This document shows, piece after piece, positions 29,337 through 37,869 of a stretch of DNA of 64,000 nt. The position numbers and the translations under genes are program-made. Position 1 is the stretch's first letter; each line of letters begins with the position of its first letter. The stretch is from FEB-22 sp003105195 (GTDB taxonomy: Bacteria > Pseudomonadota > Alphaproteobacteria > Rhizobiales > Xanthobacteraceae): positions 62,001 through 126,000 of the forward strand of contig JAOSKV010000003.1 in the NCBI GenBank assembly GCA_027493405.1, given 5' to 3'. The notes beneath the pieces were generated by a model. That model did not search any database. It saw only the letters and a program-made list of their open reading frames with translations, and was not told the DNA's origin.

Positions 29337-30416
29337 TCAGTAGACCAGCTCGTCGTCGCCGCGGTTCTTGGAGATCATGATCTCGCCCTTGGCAGCGAGG
29401 TCCTTGGCGAGGTTGACGAGCAGGGCCTGCGACTCGTCGACGTCGCGCAGCCGCACCGGGCCCATGGCGCCCATGTCGTCCACCAGCATCTTGGCGGCGC
29501 GCGTCGACATGTTGCCGAGGAAGAACTGGCGCACCGTGTCGGTCGCGCCCTTGAGCGCCACCGCGAGCTTGTCCTTGTCGATGTGGCGCATCAGCGTCTG
29601 CGCCGAGGCGGTGTCGAGCTTCACCAGGTCGTCGAAGGTGAACATCAGCGTCTTGATGCGCTCGGCGGCCTCGCGGTTCTGCTCCTCGAGCGCGGTCAGG
29701 AAGCGGGTCTCGGTCTGGCGGTCGAAATTGTTGAAGATCTCCGCCATCACCTCGTGGGCGTCGCGGCGGCGCGTCTGCGAGAGGTTCGACATGAACTCGG
29801 TGCGCAGCGTGTTCTCGACGCGCTCGATCACGTCCTTCTGCACCGCCTCCATCTTGAGCATGCGCATGACGACGTCGAGCGCGAGCTCCTCGGGCAGGAT
29901 CGCGAGCACCCGCGCGGCGTGCTCGGGGCGCAGCTTCGAGAGCACCACCGCGACGGTCTGCGGATACTCGTTCTTGAGGTAGTTGGCGAGCACCTGCTCC
30001 TGGACGTTGGAGAGCTTCTCCCACATGTTGCGGCCCGCCGGGCCGCGGATCTCCTCCATCAGGTTGTTGACGCGCTCGGGCGGCAGGTACTGCTGCAGCA
30101 GGCGCTCGGTGGCGTCGTAGTTGCCGAGCAGGGCGCCGGAGGCGGAGAGGCGGCCGACGAACTCGAGCAGGAGGCTCTCCACCGCCTCCGCCTCCACGGT
30201 GCCGATGGTCGACATCGTGATCGAGAGCTGGCGCAGCTCGTCGTCGTCGAGCAGCTTCCAGACCTTCTCGCCGTGCTGCTCGCCGAGCGCGAGCATCAGC
30301 ACGGCGGCGCGTTCCGGCCCGCGCAGGCTGCGGCCGGACCCGTTCTGGGCCTGGCGGCCCGCGAGGGTCGCGACCAGCTCGGCGATGTCGTTGTTCTTGG
30401 GTGCTGGAGTGGCCAT
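29337..30416 (-). CDS. fliG: Flagellar motor switch protein FliG
   Basis: 359 residues. The N-terminal domain binds FliF (ERAAVLMLALGEQHGEKVWKLL), the middle domain has the EHPQ-like region (YPQTVAVVLSKLRPEHAARVL), and the C-terminal torque domain contains FDDLVKLDTASAQTLMRHID and KDLAAKGEIMISKNRGDDEL with charged residues facing the stator. Length and order are normal. It lies 11 bp after fliF. Confidence 0.97.
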   Translation of the reverse strand: MATPAPKNNDIAELVATLAGRQAQNGSGRSLRGPERAAVLMLALGEQHGEKVWKLLDDDELRQLSITMSTIGTVEAEAVESLLLEFVGRLSASGALLGNYDATERLLQQYLPPERVNNLMEEIRGPAGRNMWEKLSNVQEQVLANYLKNEYPQTVAVVLSKLRPEHAARVLAILPEELALDVVMRMLKMEAVQKDVIERVENTLRTEFMSNLSQTRRRDAHEVMAEIFNNFDRQTETRFLTALEEQNREAAERIKTLMFTFDDLVKLDTASAQTLMRHIDKDKLAVALKGATDTVRQFFLGNMSTRAAKMLVDDMGAMGPVRLRDVDESQALLVNLAKDLAAKGEIMISKNRGDDELVY

Positions 30417-30427
30417 GGCGGTTCAGG

Positions 30428-32047
30428 TCACAAGGGCGCGTCCTGCAGCCAGGCGCGGACGATGGCTGCGGTCTCGTGCGGGTTGCGGTCGGCGAGCTCG
30501 CCGACCTTGGCGACCGACTGGGCGTGCACCTTGCCCTGCACCTGCGCCATGTCGATCATCTTGGATGTCTGGCTGGTGAGCACCGGCGGTGCGTCGCCCT
30601 CGCCGGCCGCAACCGCGATCACGCCGGGCGGCAGCAGGCTCTCGGGCTGCGGCTTCGGTTCCGGCGTGATGATGCGGCGCACCAGCGGGCGGACCACCAC
30701 CAGCAGGACGATCAGGCCGAGCAGGCCCATGACCGCGATCTCGACGGCGCGCAGGATGTCGTCCTTGGTGAACTGCAGGAACGAGAGCCAGCCGGTCGGC
30801 TCCGCGATCGGGCTGCCGGGCGCCTCGGCGAAGCGCAGGTTGATGATCTCCACCTGGTCGCCGCGCTTCTGGTCGAAGCCGACGGCGGTGCGCACCAGGG
30901 CCGCGATCCGGTCGAGCTCCTCCTTGGTGCGCGGCTGGTAGATCACGTCGCCCTTCTCGTTCTTGCCGTAGCTGCCATCGACCAGCACCGCCACCGAGAC
31001 CCGCTTGACGCGGCCGCCCTCGGTGACCTCGGTCTTGGTGTTGCGCGAGATCTCGTAGTTGACGATCTCCTCGCTCTTCCTGCTCTGGTCGCGCGGGGCG
31101 TTCTGGGGCTGGGCCTGCTGCGCGTTGGGCAGCTCGTTGGCGACCGTGACCTGGCCTTCGCGGTTGTCCGTGGAGGCCTGCTCCTCGCGGGTCTGGCTCG
31201 AGCGCAGCACCCGACCCTCGGGGTCGAAGCGGTCCTGGGTCTCGGTCACCCGGTTGAAATCGAACTCGGCATTGAGCTGCACGCGGGCCCGGCCGGGGCC
31301 GACCACCGAGGAGACGATCGATTCGATCTGCTCGCGCATGCGGCGCTCGAAGCCGATCTGGCGCTCGTCGGCCGTGATGCCGAGGCTCTGGGTCGCGTCG
31401 GCGAGCGCCCCGTCGGCGAGCAGCCGGCCGGCCTCGTCGACGATCGAGACGCGCTGGGGCTTGAGCCCGTTCACGGCGGAGGCGACGAGGTGGCGAATCG
31501 CGCGCACCTGCTGGGGCTCGAGCTGGCCGCGGACGCGCAGCACGATCGAGGCCGAGGGCTCGATCTTCTCGCGCGAGAACAGCGGGCGCTCGGGCAGCAC
31601 CAGATGGACGCGCGCGGCCTGCACCCGGTCGATCGCCCGGATGGTGCGCGCGAGCTCGCCCTCCAGGGCTCGCAAGTGGTTGATGTTCTGGACGAAACTG
31701 GTCGCGCCCAGGGTGTCGGACTTGTCGAAGATCTCGTAGCCGATGCCGCCGCCCTTGGGCAGCCCGCCCTCGGCGAGCTTCATGCGCACGCGCGCCACCC
31801 GGTCGCGCGGCACCAGGATGATGGCGCCGTCGTTCTTGAGCTCGTAGGGAACGGCCTGGCGCTCGAGATCCTTCAAGATCGCGGCCGAATCCTCGACCGT
31901 GAGATCGGTGAAGACCGGCGCCATCTGCGGCGTGGTCACGCGCATGATGATGAAGCCGAAGACCGCGATCAGCGCGGCCGTGACCGCAGCCATGGCGCCC
32001 AGCCGCGCGGCACCCAGTGTCTTCACGAATTCGACGAAGCCTTGCAC
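30428..32047 (-). CDS. fliF: Flagellar MS-ring protein FliF
   Basis: MS-ring protein anchored by two membrane helices: one near the N-terminus (GAMAAVTAALIAVFGFIIM) and one near residue 435 (AVEIAVMGLLGLIVLLVVV). The ring-building YscJ-like domains lie between, with KLAEGGLPKGGGIGYEIFD. The C-terminal tail binds FliG. I favour the GTG at 32047 (VQGFVEFVKTLGAARL), which matches usual FliF N-termini; an in-frame start at 32092 would put the first codons inside a palindrome that looks like an FlbD site. Confidence 0.93.
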   Translation of the reverse strand: MQGFVEFVKTLGAARLGAMAAVTAALIAVFGFIIMRVTTPQMAPVFTDLTVEDSAAILKDLERQAVPYELKNDGAIILVPRDRVARVRMKLAEGGLPKGGGIGYEIFDKSDTLGATSFVQNINHLRALEGELARTIRAIDRVQAARVHLVLPERPLFSREKIEPSASIVLRVRGQLEPQQVRAIRHLVASAVNGLKPQRVSIVDEAGRLLADGALADATQSLGITADERQIGFERRMREQIESIVSSVVGPGRARVQLNAEFDFNRVTETQDRFDPEGRVLRSSQTREEQASTDNREGQVTVANELPNAQQAQPQNAPRDQSRKSEEIVNYEISRNTKTEVTEGGRVKRVSVAVLVDGSYGKNEKGDVIYQPRTKEELDRIAALVRTAVGFDQKRGDQVEIINLRFAEAPGSPIAEPTGWLSFLQFTKDDILRAVEIAVMGLLGLIVLLVVVRPLVRRIITPEPKPQPESLLPPGVIAVAAGEGDAPPVLTSQTSKMIDMAQVQGKVHAQSVAKVGELADRNPHETAAIVRAWLQDAPL

Positions 32048-32084
32048 CAGCCGACTCGGGATCCGCCGGGCGCCCCCGCGCCCA

Positions 32085-32136
32085 CCCGGCAAGTTTTGCC
32101 GGGTGCGTGGTTTCCATCTGGTTAACGCGCGCTAAC
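32085..32136 (-). promoter_or_regulatory. fliF promoter: perfect FlbD-like palindrome and CtrA-type half-sites
   Basis: Palindrome CCCGGCAA-GTT-TTGCCGGG (32085-32103) is a perfect 8-3-8. Beyond it lies GTTAAC at 32121, then CTAAC at 32132 (TTAA-N6-CTAAC, one base short of the usual N7). The palindrome-to-GTTAAC spacing is identical to the flhA promoter. In Caulobacter the fliF promoter has a CtrA box and an FlbD (ftr4) operator in this relative order. Confidence 0.7.
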
Positions 32137-32308
32137 GACCGACCGGGAGGTCCGGAATGGCCCGGACCGGCCGCGCCGGGGCGGCGCCGGCGACGGCCGG
32201 CGCCTCTCGCGCAACGCGTTCGGCCCGCGGCCGTGCGGGGGCGCGGGCGGAAGCTCGGGGATGTAGGGGATGCAGGGGCGACGGAGGATCACGTCACCTG
32301 CGAGACGA

Positions 32309-32584
32309 TCACTGCCGATACTGCTGGATGCGCGTGGTGCGCAGGCCGGCGAGGCCGTGGCGGTCGATCGAGTACTGCCAGGCCAGGAACTCCTCCACCG
32401 TGAGCGTATAGCGGCTGCATGCCTCCTCGAGAGACAGCAGTCCGCCGCGCACGGCGGCCACCACTTCCGCCTTGCGGCGGATCACCCAACGTTTCGTACC
32501 CGGCGCCGGCAGGTCGGCGATGGTCAGCGGACTGCCGTCGGGCCCGATCACGTATTTCACCCTCGGGCGATGGGGTTCGGTCAT
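32309..32584 (-). CDS. sciP: CtrA inhibitor SciP (DUF1153)
   Basis: 91 residues from ATG 32584. The whole protein is the DUF1153 helix-turn-helix: YVIGPDGSPLTIADLPAPG, RWVIRRKAEVVAAVRGGLL and LEEACSRYTLTVEEFLAWQ. SciP binds CtrA and blocks its recruitment of RNA polymerase at CtrA promoters. It is next to fliF and downstream of flgD on the same strand but has its own leader with a CtrA box, as in Caulobacter where CtrA activates sciP to form a feedback loop. A start at 32626 would overlap a hairpin and is less likely. Confidence 0.93.
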   Translation of the reverse strand: MTEPHRPRVKYVIGPDGSPLTIADLPAPGTKRWVIRRKAEVVAAVRGGLLSLEEACSRYTLTVEEFLAWQYSIDRHGLAGLRTTRIQQYRQ

Positions 32585-32593
32585 TGGTACTCT

Positions 32594-32621
32594 CACACAC
32601 TCAGACAAGGCTAAGTGTGTG
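32594..32621 (-). promoter_or_regulatory. Inverted repeat in the sciP leader
   Basis: CACACACT and AGTGTGTG form a perfect 8-bp stem with a 12-base loop, ten bases before the sciP start. There is no T-run, so it is not an obvious terminator; it could be an operator or a translational control hairpin. Confidence 0.5.
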
Positions 32622-32639
32622 GACAATACGGTGCGGCGC

Positions 32640-32654
32640 TTAAGATTTAGCTAA
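32640..32654 (-). promoter_or_regulatory. CtrA box upstream of sciP
   Basis: TTAA-GATTTAG-CTAA is a 1-mismatch fit to TTAA-N7-TTAA, about 56 bp before sciP, a suitable -35 distance. A further inverted repeat, TAGGAA-N5-TTCCTA, is at 32669-32685. Confidence 0.6.
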
Positions 32655-32803
32655 GCCCGGCACTTAAATAGGAAACAAATTCCTACCAAGGAGAAAAGGC
32701 TTGCACCGAAGCTGCGTGAGGCGCGCAACCCACCGGCCGCGAACCGGAACGGCGGGTCACGCCGCTTCGCGGCCGAACCACCCCGGCTCCGAGCCCGCCG
32801 CGG

Positions 32804-33481
32804 TCACAGGCCCGGGCGGACCACCTGCTTGATCTTGTCGAGGGCGTAGCTCTTGCTGCCGATCATCAGGACCGGCGGATCCTGGGTGAGGTCGACGCCG
32901 TCGACCGTGCCCTTGACCTCGGTCGAGACCGCGACCGCCTGGCCGGCCGCGTCCTTGGCGGTGACCGAGATCGTGTATTCGCCCTCCGGCCACGGGGTGC
33001 CGTCGTTGCCCTTGCCGTCCCAGGTCAGGCTCTGTGCGCCGCCGGTGAGCGCGAAGGTGCGGCTGTAGGCGAGCACGCCCGTCGCGCTCTTGATGTTGAT
33101 GGTGGCGGTTGCGGGCTTGTCGGTCGAGAACACCCAGCTCGCCGTCCCCCCGGCGAGGCGTGCGGTGGCGCCGTCGACGGTCGCGGTCGCGCCCACATAG
33201 TTGATGGCGGTCGCGGACTGCGCCGACTTCTGCAGCGCGATCAGGGTCGTGAGCTGCTGGTTCATGTTGATCTGCTGCTCGACCTGGGAGAACTGCACCA
33301 GCTGCTGGGTGAACTGGTTGGTGTCGAGCGGCTCGAGCGGGTTCTGGTTCTGCAGCTGCGTGGTGAGCAGGCGCAGGAAGCTGTCGAAGTTCTTCGCGAT
33401 CGAGGCGGAGCTCGACAGGGTCGAGGTGCCGCTGGTCGCCGAGGTGATCTGGTTGACGACGGACGCGATGCTGTCGGCCAT
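32804..33481 (-). CDS. flgD: Flagellar hook-cap protein FlgD
   Basis: 225 residues. The N-terminal FLRLLTTQLQNQNPLEPLDTNQFTQQLVQFSQVEQ is the diagnostic FlgD motif for hook-cap assembly. The rest has the tandem beta domains with YAYSRTFALTGG-like strands and the FlgD Ig/tudor region (GKGNDGTPWPEGEYTISVTA). It directs polymerisation of FlgE at the tip of the growing hook. It follows fliK on the same strand with 136 bp between. Confidence 0.93.
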   Translation of the reverse strand: MADSIASVVNQITSATSGTSTLSSSASIAKNFDSFLRLLTTQLQNQNPLEPLDTNQFTQQLVQFSQVEQQINMNQQLTTLIALQKSAQSATAINYVGATATVDGATARLAGGTASWVFSTDKPATATINIKSATGVLAYSRTFALTGGAQSLTWDGKGNDGTPWPEGEYTISVTAKDAAGQAVAVSTEVKGTVDGVDLTQDPPVLMIGSKSYALDKIKQVVRPGL

Positions 33482-33617
33482 GGCCGGAAAACTCCTGGAG
33501 CCGTCTCTATTCGGATTGAATCAGCTGCAGCCGGATCCTCGATCGGACATGGCGGCAGGTTGTTGCCTGGCGCAGGTTCTTGTCGGCGAACCGGTATCCA
33601 CTTCGCCGGAACATGCG

Positions 33618-35157
33618 CTAGACGCGAATGTCGACGCCGCCGCCGAGGCCGATCAGCCGGCCGTAGCCGCGTCGCGCGGCCTCCGCGGCGGCGGCTTCGT
33701 CGTCGGGCACGATGATGCGGCTCTGGGCGGTGCCCGGGTCGCGATCCTGCTGCTCGCGATGGGCGAGCGACTGGTCGCGCAGGCTGAACTCGAGGCCGCC
33801 GTCGGTCTTCAGGCCCGCCTGCTGCAGCGCGCGCTCCAGGGTGGAGGAGTCGCGGCGCAGGAGATCGAGGGTCTCGACGCGGTCGACGGTGAGCCGCGTC
33901 GTGACGCTGCCGCCACGATCGACGTCGAGCCGCACGTCGACGCGCCCGAGCTCGGGCGGATCGAGGCGGATCTGGAAGCTCTTCTGGCCGTCCTGCACGC
34001 GCGCCGCGATCTCGACCGCGAGGCCGGTGACCGGCACGGCGAGGTCCGGGCTCGACGCCACGCGCAGCGCCGCCGGCCACATGGTCGGCAGCGGCATGTG
34101 CGCCGTCACGGTGGCCGGGGTCGTCTGGCCGGCAGGCGCCGCCTCGGCGGCGGGTTTCGCGGCCGGCTCGCCCGCCGGCTGCGGCGCGGCGCGGAGCAGC
34201 GCCTCCTTGCCGGGCGCCTGCGGCTCGCGGGTCGCGACCGGCGCGGGCTCGCTGTCGTTCCCGGCCGGCATCGCGTCCGCGGTCTCGGGCGCCGCGCTCA
34301 CGGCGGCCTGGGCGGGCCGCTCGCGCGCGGGGGCGGTCGGCGGCTTCGCGGGCTGTTCGCCGTCGGCTTCGACGGCGGCCGCCAGCGCCGGCTCGGCATC
34401 CATGACCGGAACCTCGGCGTCGCCCGTCGCCCCCGATGTCCCGGCGCCGGCGGGCAGGCGCCCGCCGGCAGGCGCCGCCGCAACGGGGGCGGTGCGGCCG
34501 GCGAGCGGGTCGGCGGCCGGAGCCTCGGCGGTCGCCGCGGGCTCGGTCGCAGGCGCGATCGCGGCGGCGATCGCGGGGGTCGGCGTCGCGGCCTGGGCGG
34601 CCTGCGGCGGTGCCGCGGGCGCCGGCATCGCCATGGCGGCATCCTCGGACGGCACCTCGGCCGTCGCGCCGTCTCCCTCCGGAAGGGCGACCTCGCCGGT
34701 CGGTGGCACCGCGACGAGAAGCGCCGGATCGACGATCGCCACGCCGGCCGCCGGTATCTTCGGTCGCCGGCGTCGCGCCCGGCTCGGCAGGCGTTTCGGC
34801 ATCGGCCGCGGGGTTGCTCTGCGCCTCGGGTCGCGGAGGAGGTGCCTTGTCGCGGCCCTTGGCGCGCGCCGGCTCCTGGTCGGAGCCGGACGGCTGGTTG
34901 GAACGGGTCTCGGGCACGTCGTCCCCATGGGTCCGCGCCTCGCGGCGGCGGGTGTCCCGGGCCGGCTCGGACGGCTTCGCATCCGCCGCCGGGGCCGCGG
35001 CATCGAGAAGCTGCTCGAAGGGGGCAGCCGTATCGGCGGAGGCGGAGCGGCCAAGCTCCGGGCGGGGCGGCGGGATGACGGGCTCGGACGCAACGGGGAT
35101 CGGCACGGTGTGACCTCGGCTCGAATTCATCGAACTGGTCTGCAAGCCCCGGGCCAT
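33618..35157 (-). CDS. fliK: Flagellar hook-length control protein FliK, frameshifted
   Basis: The N-terminal ~130 residues (Pro/Ala/Glu-rich, low complexity) read in one frame, and the remainder from about KIPAAGVAIVDPALLV reads in the next, with the shift near 34741-34770. The C-terminal Flg_hook domain is intact: SFQIRLDPPELGRVDVRLDV and TTRLTVDRVETLDLLRRDSS. FliK is the molecular ruler that stops hook growth and switches export specificity through FlhB. Start codons 35157 and 35130 are both possible. The low-complexity middle is normal for FliK. Confidence 0.88.
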
Positions 35158-35336
35158 CCCGCTGCAGAATTAAAACCTAAAATAAATCAGTATCTTAGCA
35201 AGACAGCGCGCGGACCCCCGGCGGTCGTCTCCCGGCAGCCCTTGCTGCGGGGCGGCAAGAACTGCCGGCAATGCCGGGTCGCCTGTCTTTGCGCCGTGTC
35301 ATTGCGCGGGGGATAGCCGGCTTATAGGTATGAGCC

Positions 35337-36524
35337 ATGCTGAACTCGCTCGAGCTCCCGCGCCGGCCGCAGGACACGCGGGTCGTCGTCGCCATGTCGG
35401 GCGGCGTCGACTCCTCGGTCACGGCTGCGCTGCTGAAGGCCGAGGGCTACGACGTGGTGGGCGTGACGCTGCAGCTCTACGACCACGGCGAAGCCATCCA
35501 CCGCAAGGGCGCCTGCTGCGCCGGCCGCGACATCCAGGACGCGCGCGCGGTCGCCGAGCGCATCGGCATCCCGCATTACGTGCTCGACTACGAGGCGCGC
35601 TTCCGCGAGGCCGTGATCGACCGCTTCGCGGAGAGCTACGTGGCGGGCGAGACGCCGGTGCCCTGCGTCGAGTGCAACCGCGAGATCAAGTTCAACGACC
35701 TGCTCGCGACCGCGCGCGAGCTCGGCGCGCAGGTGCTCGCGACCGGACACTACGTGGTCAACCGGCGCCTCGCGGACGGATCGCGTGCCCTGTTCCGTGC
35801 GCGCGATACCGAGCGCGACCAGAGCTACTTCCTGTTCGCGACCACGCGCGCGCAGCTTGAGATGGTGCGCTTTCCGCTCGGCGACCGGCCGAAGAGCGAG
35901 ACCCGGGCGCTGGCGCACCGCTTCGGCCTGGTGGTGGCCGACAAGCACGACAGCCAGGACATCTGCTTCGTGCCCGCGGGCGGCTATGCGGACGTGATCG
36001 AGCGGCTCAAGCCCGGCGCCGGCGCGCCCGGCGAGATCGTCGATCTTTCCGGCAACGTGCTCGGACGCCATCCCGGCATCATCCACTTCACGGTCGGCCA
36101 GCGCCGCGGCCTCGGGGTCGCGGCGGGCGCGCCGCTCTACGTGGTGCGGCTCGACGCCGACACGCGGCGCGTGGTGGTCGGCCCGCGCGAGGCGCTGGCG
36201 ACCCGGCGCATCCTGCTGCACGACGTCAACTGGATCGGCGAGGGCGAGATCGATGCGGCGCTGGCGCAGGGCCGGCGCGAGGTGTTCGTCAAGGTGCGCT
36301 CGACGCGCGCGCCGCGCCCGGCCTGGCTCGGCCTCGGCGCGGAAGGACTCGAGGTGGAGCTCGCGGATTGCGAGGAAGGCGTGGCGCCGGGCCAGGCCTG
36401 CGTCTTCTACGATGCGGCCGAGGGACAGGCGCGGGTGCTCGGCGGCGGCTTCATCCGCAGCACGGTCGCGGCCGGCGCGCCGGCGCGCGAGACGTTCGCG
36501 ACGCTGGTCGCCGCGCGCGGGTGA
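35337..36524 (+). CDS. mnmA: tRNA-specific 2-thiouridylase MnmA
   Basis: This enzyme adds sulfur at position 2 of wobble uridine 34 in tRNAs for Lys, Glu and Gln, using ATP and a persulfide relay. The PP-loop is VVVAMSGGVDSSVTAALL. Catalytic Cys residues are in VPCVECNREIKF and in HDSQDICFVPAGGY. The C-terminal domain with GQRRGLGVAAGAPLYVVRLD is typical. Length (395) is normal for alphaproteobacteria. The 180-bp region before it holds an AT-rich stretch with no identified operator. Confidence 0.96.
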   Translation: MLNSLELPRRPQDTRVVVAMSGGVDSSVTAALLKAEGYDVVGVTLQLYDHGEAIHRKGACCAGRDIQDARAVAERIGIPHYVLDYEARFREAVIDRFAESYVAGETPVPCVECNREIKFNDLLATARELGAQVLATGHYVVNRRLADGSRALFRARDTERDQSYFLFATTRAQLEMVRFPLGDRPKSETRALAHRFGLVVADKHDSQDICFVPAGGYADVIERLKPGAGAPGEIVDLSGNVLGRHPGIIHFTVGQRRGLGVAAGAPLYVVRLDADTRRVVVGPREALATRRILLHDVNWIGEGEIDAALAQGRREVFVKVRSTRAPRPAWLGLGAEGLEVELADCEEGVAPGQACVFYDAAEGQARVLGGGFIRSTVAAGAPARETFATLVAARG

Positions 36525-36541
36525 GGAGCGGCTGCACCGGC

Positions 36542-37213
36542 ATGAGCGGCGCCAGCGACCTCGACCGCGACACGGTCGCCAAGGCCTATGCGCGCTGGGC
36601 GCCGGTCTACGACCTCGTCTTCGGCCCGGTGTTCGAGCGCGGCCGCAGGGCCTCGATCGTGGCCGCCGAACGCATCGGCGGCCGCATCCTCGAGGTCGGG
36701 GTGGGCACCGGCATCTCGCTGCCCGACTATGCGCGCGCGAACCGGCTGGTCGGCGTCGACATCTCCGAGCCGATGCTGCGCAAGGCGCAGGAACGGGTGC
36801 GCGAGCAGGGACTCGACAATGTCGAGGCGCTCGCCGTGATGGACGCGCGGATGCTCGGCTTCCCGGACGCCGCCTTCGACGTGGTGGTCGCGCAATACGT
36901 GATCACCACGGTGCCGGATCCCGAAGCGACCCTCGACGAGTTCGCGCGGGTGGTGAAGCCCGGCGGCGAGATCGTGCTGGTGAACCATATCGGCGCCGAA
37001 AGCGGCCTGCGCCGCAGCTTCGAGCAGGGCTTCGCGCCGATCGCGCGCCGGCTCGGCTGGCGCCCGGAGTTTCCATGGGAGCGGCTGCGGAGCTGGGCCG
37101 AGCGGCACCCCGACATCCGCTTCGTCGAGCGCCTGCCGATGCCGCCGCTCGGGCATTTCTCGCTGATCCGCTTCGCCAAGGCCGGACCCGCCCCGGCCGC
37201 CGCCGGCGCATAG
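36542..37213 (+). CDS. Phospholipid N-methyltransferase-like (PmtA type) SAM methyltransferase
   Basis: 223 residues. The order YARWAPVYDLVFGPVFERGR, then motif I GGRILEVGVGTGISLPDY, VGVDISEPMLRKAQERV and QYVITTVPDPEATLDEFARV is that of Rhodobacter/Agrobacterium-type phosphatidylethanolamine methyltransferase. These make phosphatidylcholine at the membrane surface. The ATG at 36542 lies 17 bp after mnmA, so co-transcription is likely. The precise lipid is inference from similarity. Confidence 0.78.
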   Translation: MSGASDLDRDTVAKAYARWAPVYDLVFGPVFERGRRASIVAAERIGGRILEVGVGTGISLPDYARANRLVGVDISEPMLRKAQERVREQGLDNVEALAVMDARMLGFPDAAFDVVVAQYVITTVPDPEATLDEFARVVKPGGEIVLVNHIGAESGLRRSFEQGFAPIARRLGWRPEFPWERLRSWAERHPDIRFVERLPMPPLGHFSLIRFAKAGPAPAAAGA

Positions 37214-37299
37214 CGGCACTGCGCGCAATGAGGACGTGAACCCGCGGGCCGAATCACGACACTCATGAGGCGGGGAGCTCGGGCGGCGGAGGGGGACCC

Positions 37300-37869
37300 A
37301 TGCGCACCGAATGGATCTGGCTCGCGGCGCTGGTCGGCGCCGGCGTGTTCGCGATTCTGATCTACAACCGGCTGGTGCGCCTGCGGAACCTGGTGCGCGA
37401 GGCCTGGAGCGGGATCGACGTGCAGCTCAAGCGGCGCACCGACCTCATCCCCAACCTGGTCGCCACCGTGAAGGCCTATGCGGCGCACGAGCGGCGTCTC
37501 CTCGAGGATATCGTCGAGCGGCGCAATGCGAGCCTCGCGGCCGCCACGGTGCCGACCCAGGCGCAGGCCGAGCGGGCCCTGCAGGGCACCTTGCACCGCC
37601 TGCTCGCCGTCGCCGAGGCCTATCCCGAGCTCAAATCGGATGGGAATTTCCGCGCGCTGCAGGAGGAGCTCGGCACGATCGAGGACCACCTGCAGATGGC
37701 GCGGCGCTATTACAACGGCACGGTGCGCGATCTCAACATCGCGGTCCAGTCGTTCCCGCAGGTGCTGCTGGCGCGCCCGCTCGGCTTCCGCGAGGAGCCG
37801 TTCTTCGAGCTCGACGACCCGGCCGAAGGCAACGTCCCGGTGGTGGCGATCGACGGAGGACGGGCGTGA
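37300..37869 (+). CDS. LemA-family membrane protein
   Basis: 189 residues: an N-terminal membrane helix (LVGAGVFAILIYNRLV) and a four-helix bundle with the LemA signature SGIDVQLKRRTDLIPNLVATVKAYAAHERRLLEDI and ALQEELGTIEDHLQMARRYYNGTVRDLN. The function is not settled; pairing with a DUF2207 protein is common. Its TGA overlaps the next gene's GTG. Confidence 0.9.
   Translation: MRTEWIWLAALVGAGVFAILIYNRLVRLRNLVREAWSGIDVQLKRRTDLIPNLVATVKAYAAHERRLLEDIVERRNASLAAATVPTQAQAERALQGTLHRLLAVAEAYPELKSDGNFRALQEELGTIEDHLQMARRYYNGTVRDLNIAVQSFPQVLLARPLGFREEPFFELDDPAEGNVPVVAIDGGRA

Noticed and set aside
32047..32092. Longer FliF N-terminus from 32092
   Set aside because: It would begin inside the palindrome and adds residues unlike FliF.
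33549..33563. Sigma-54 promoter upstream of flgD
   Set aside because: GG and GC dinucleotides are nine bases apart, not ten; not enough for a call.
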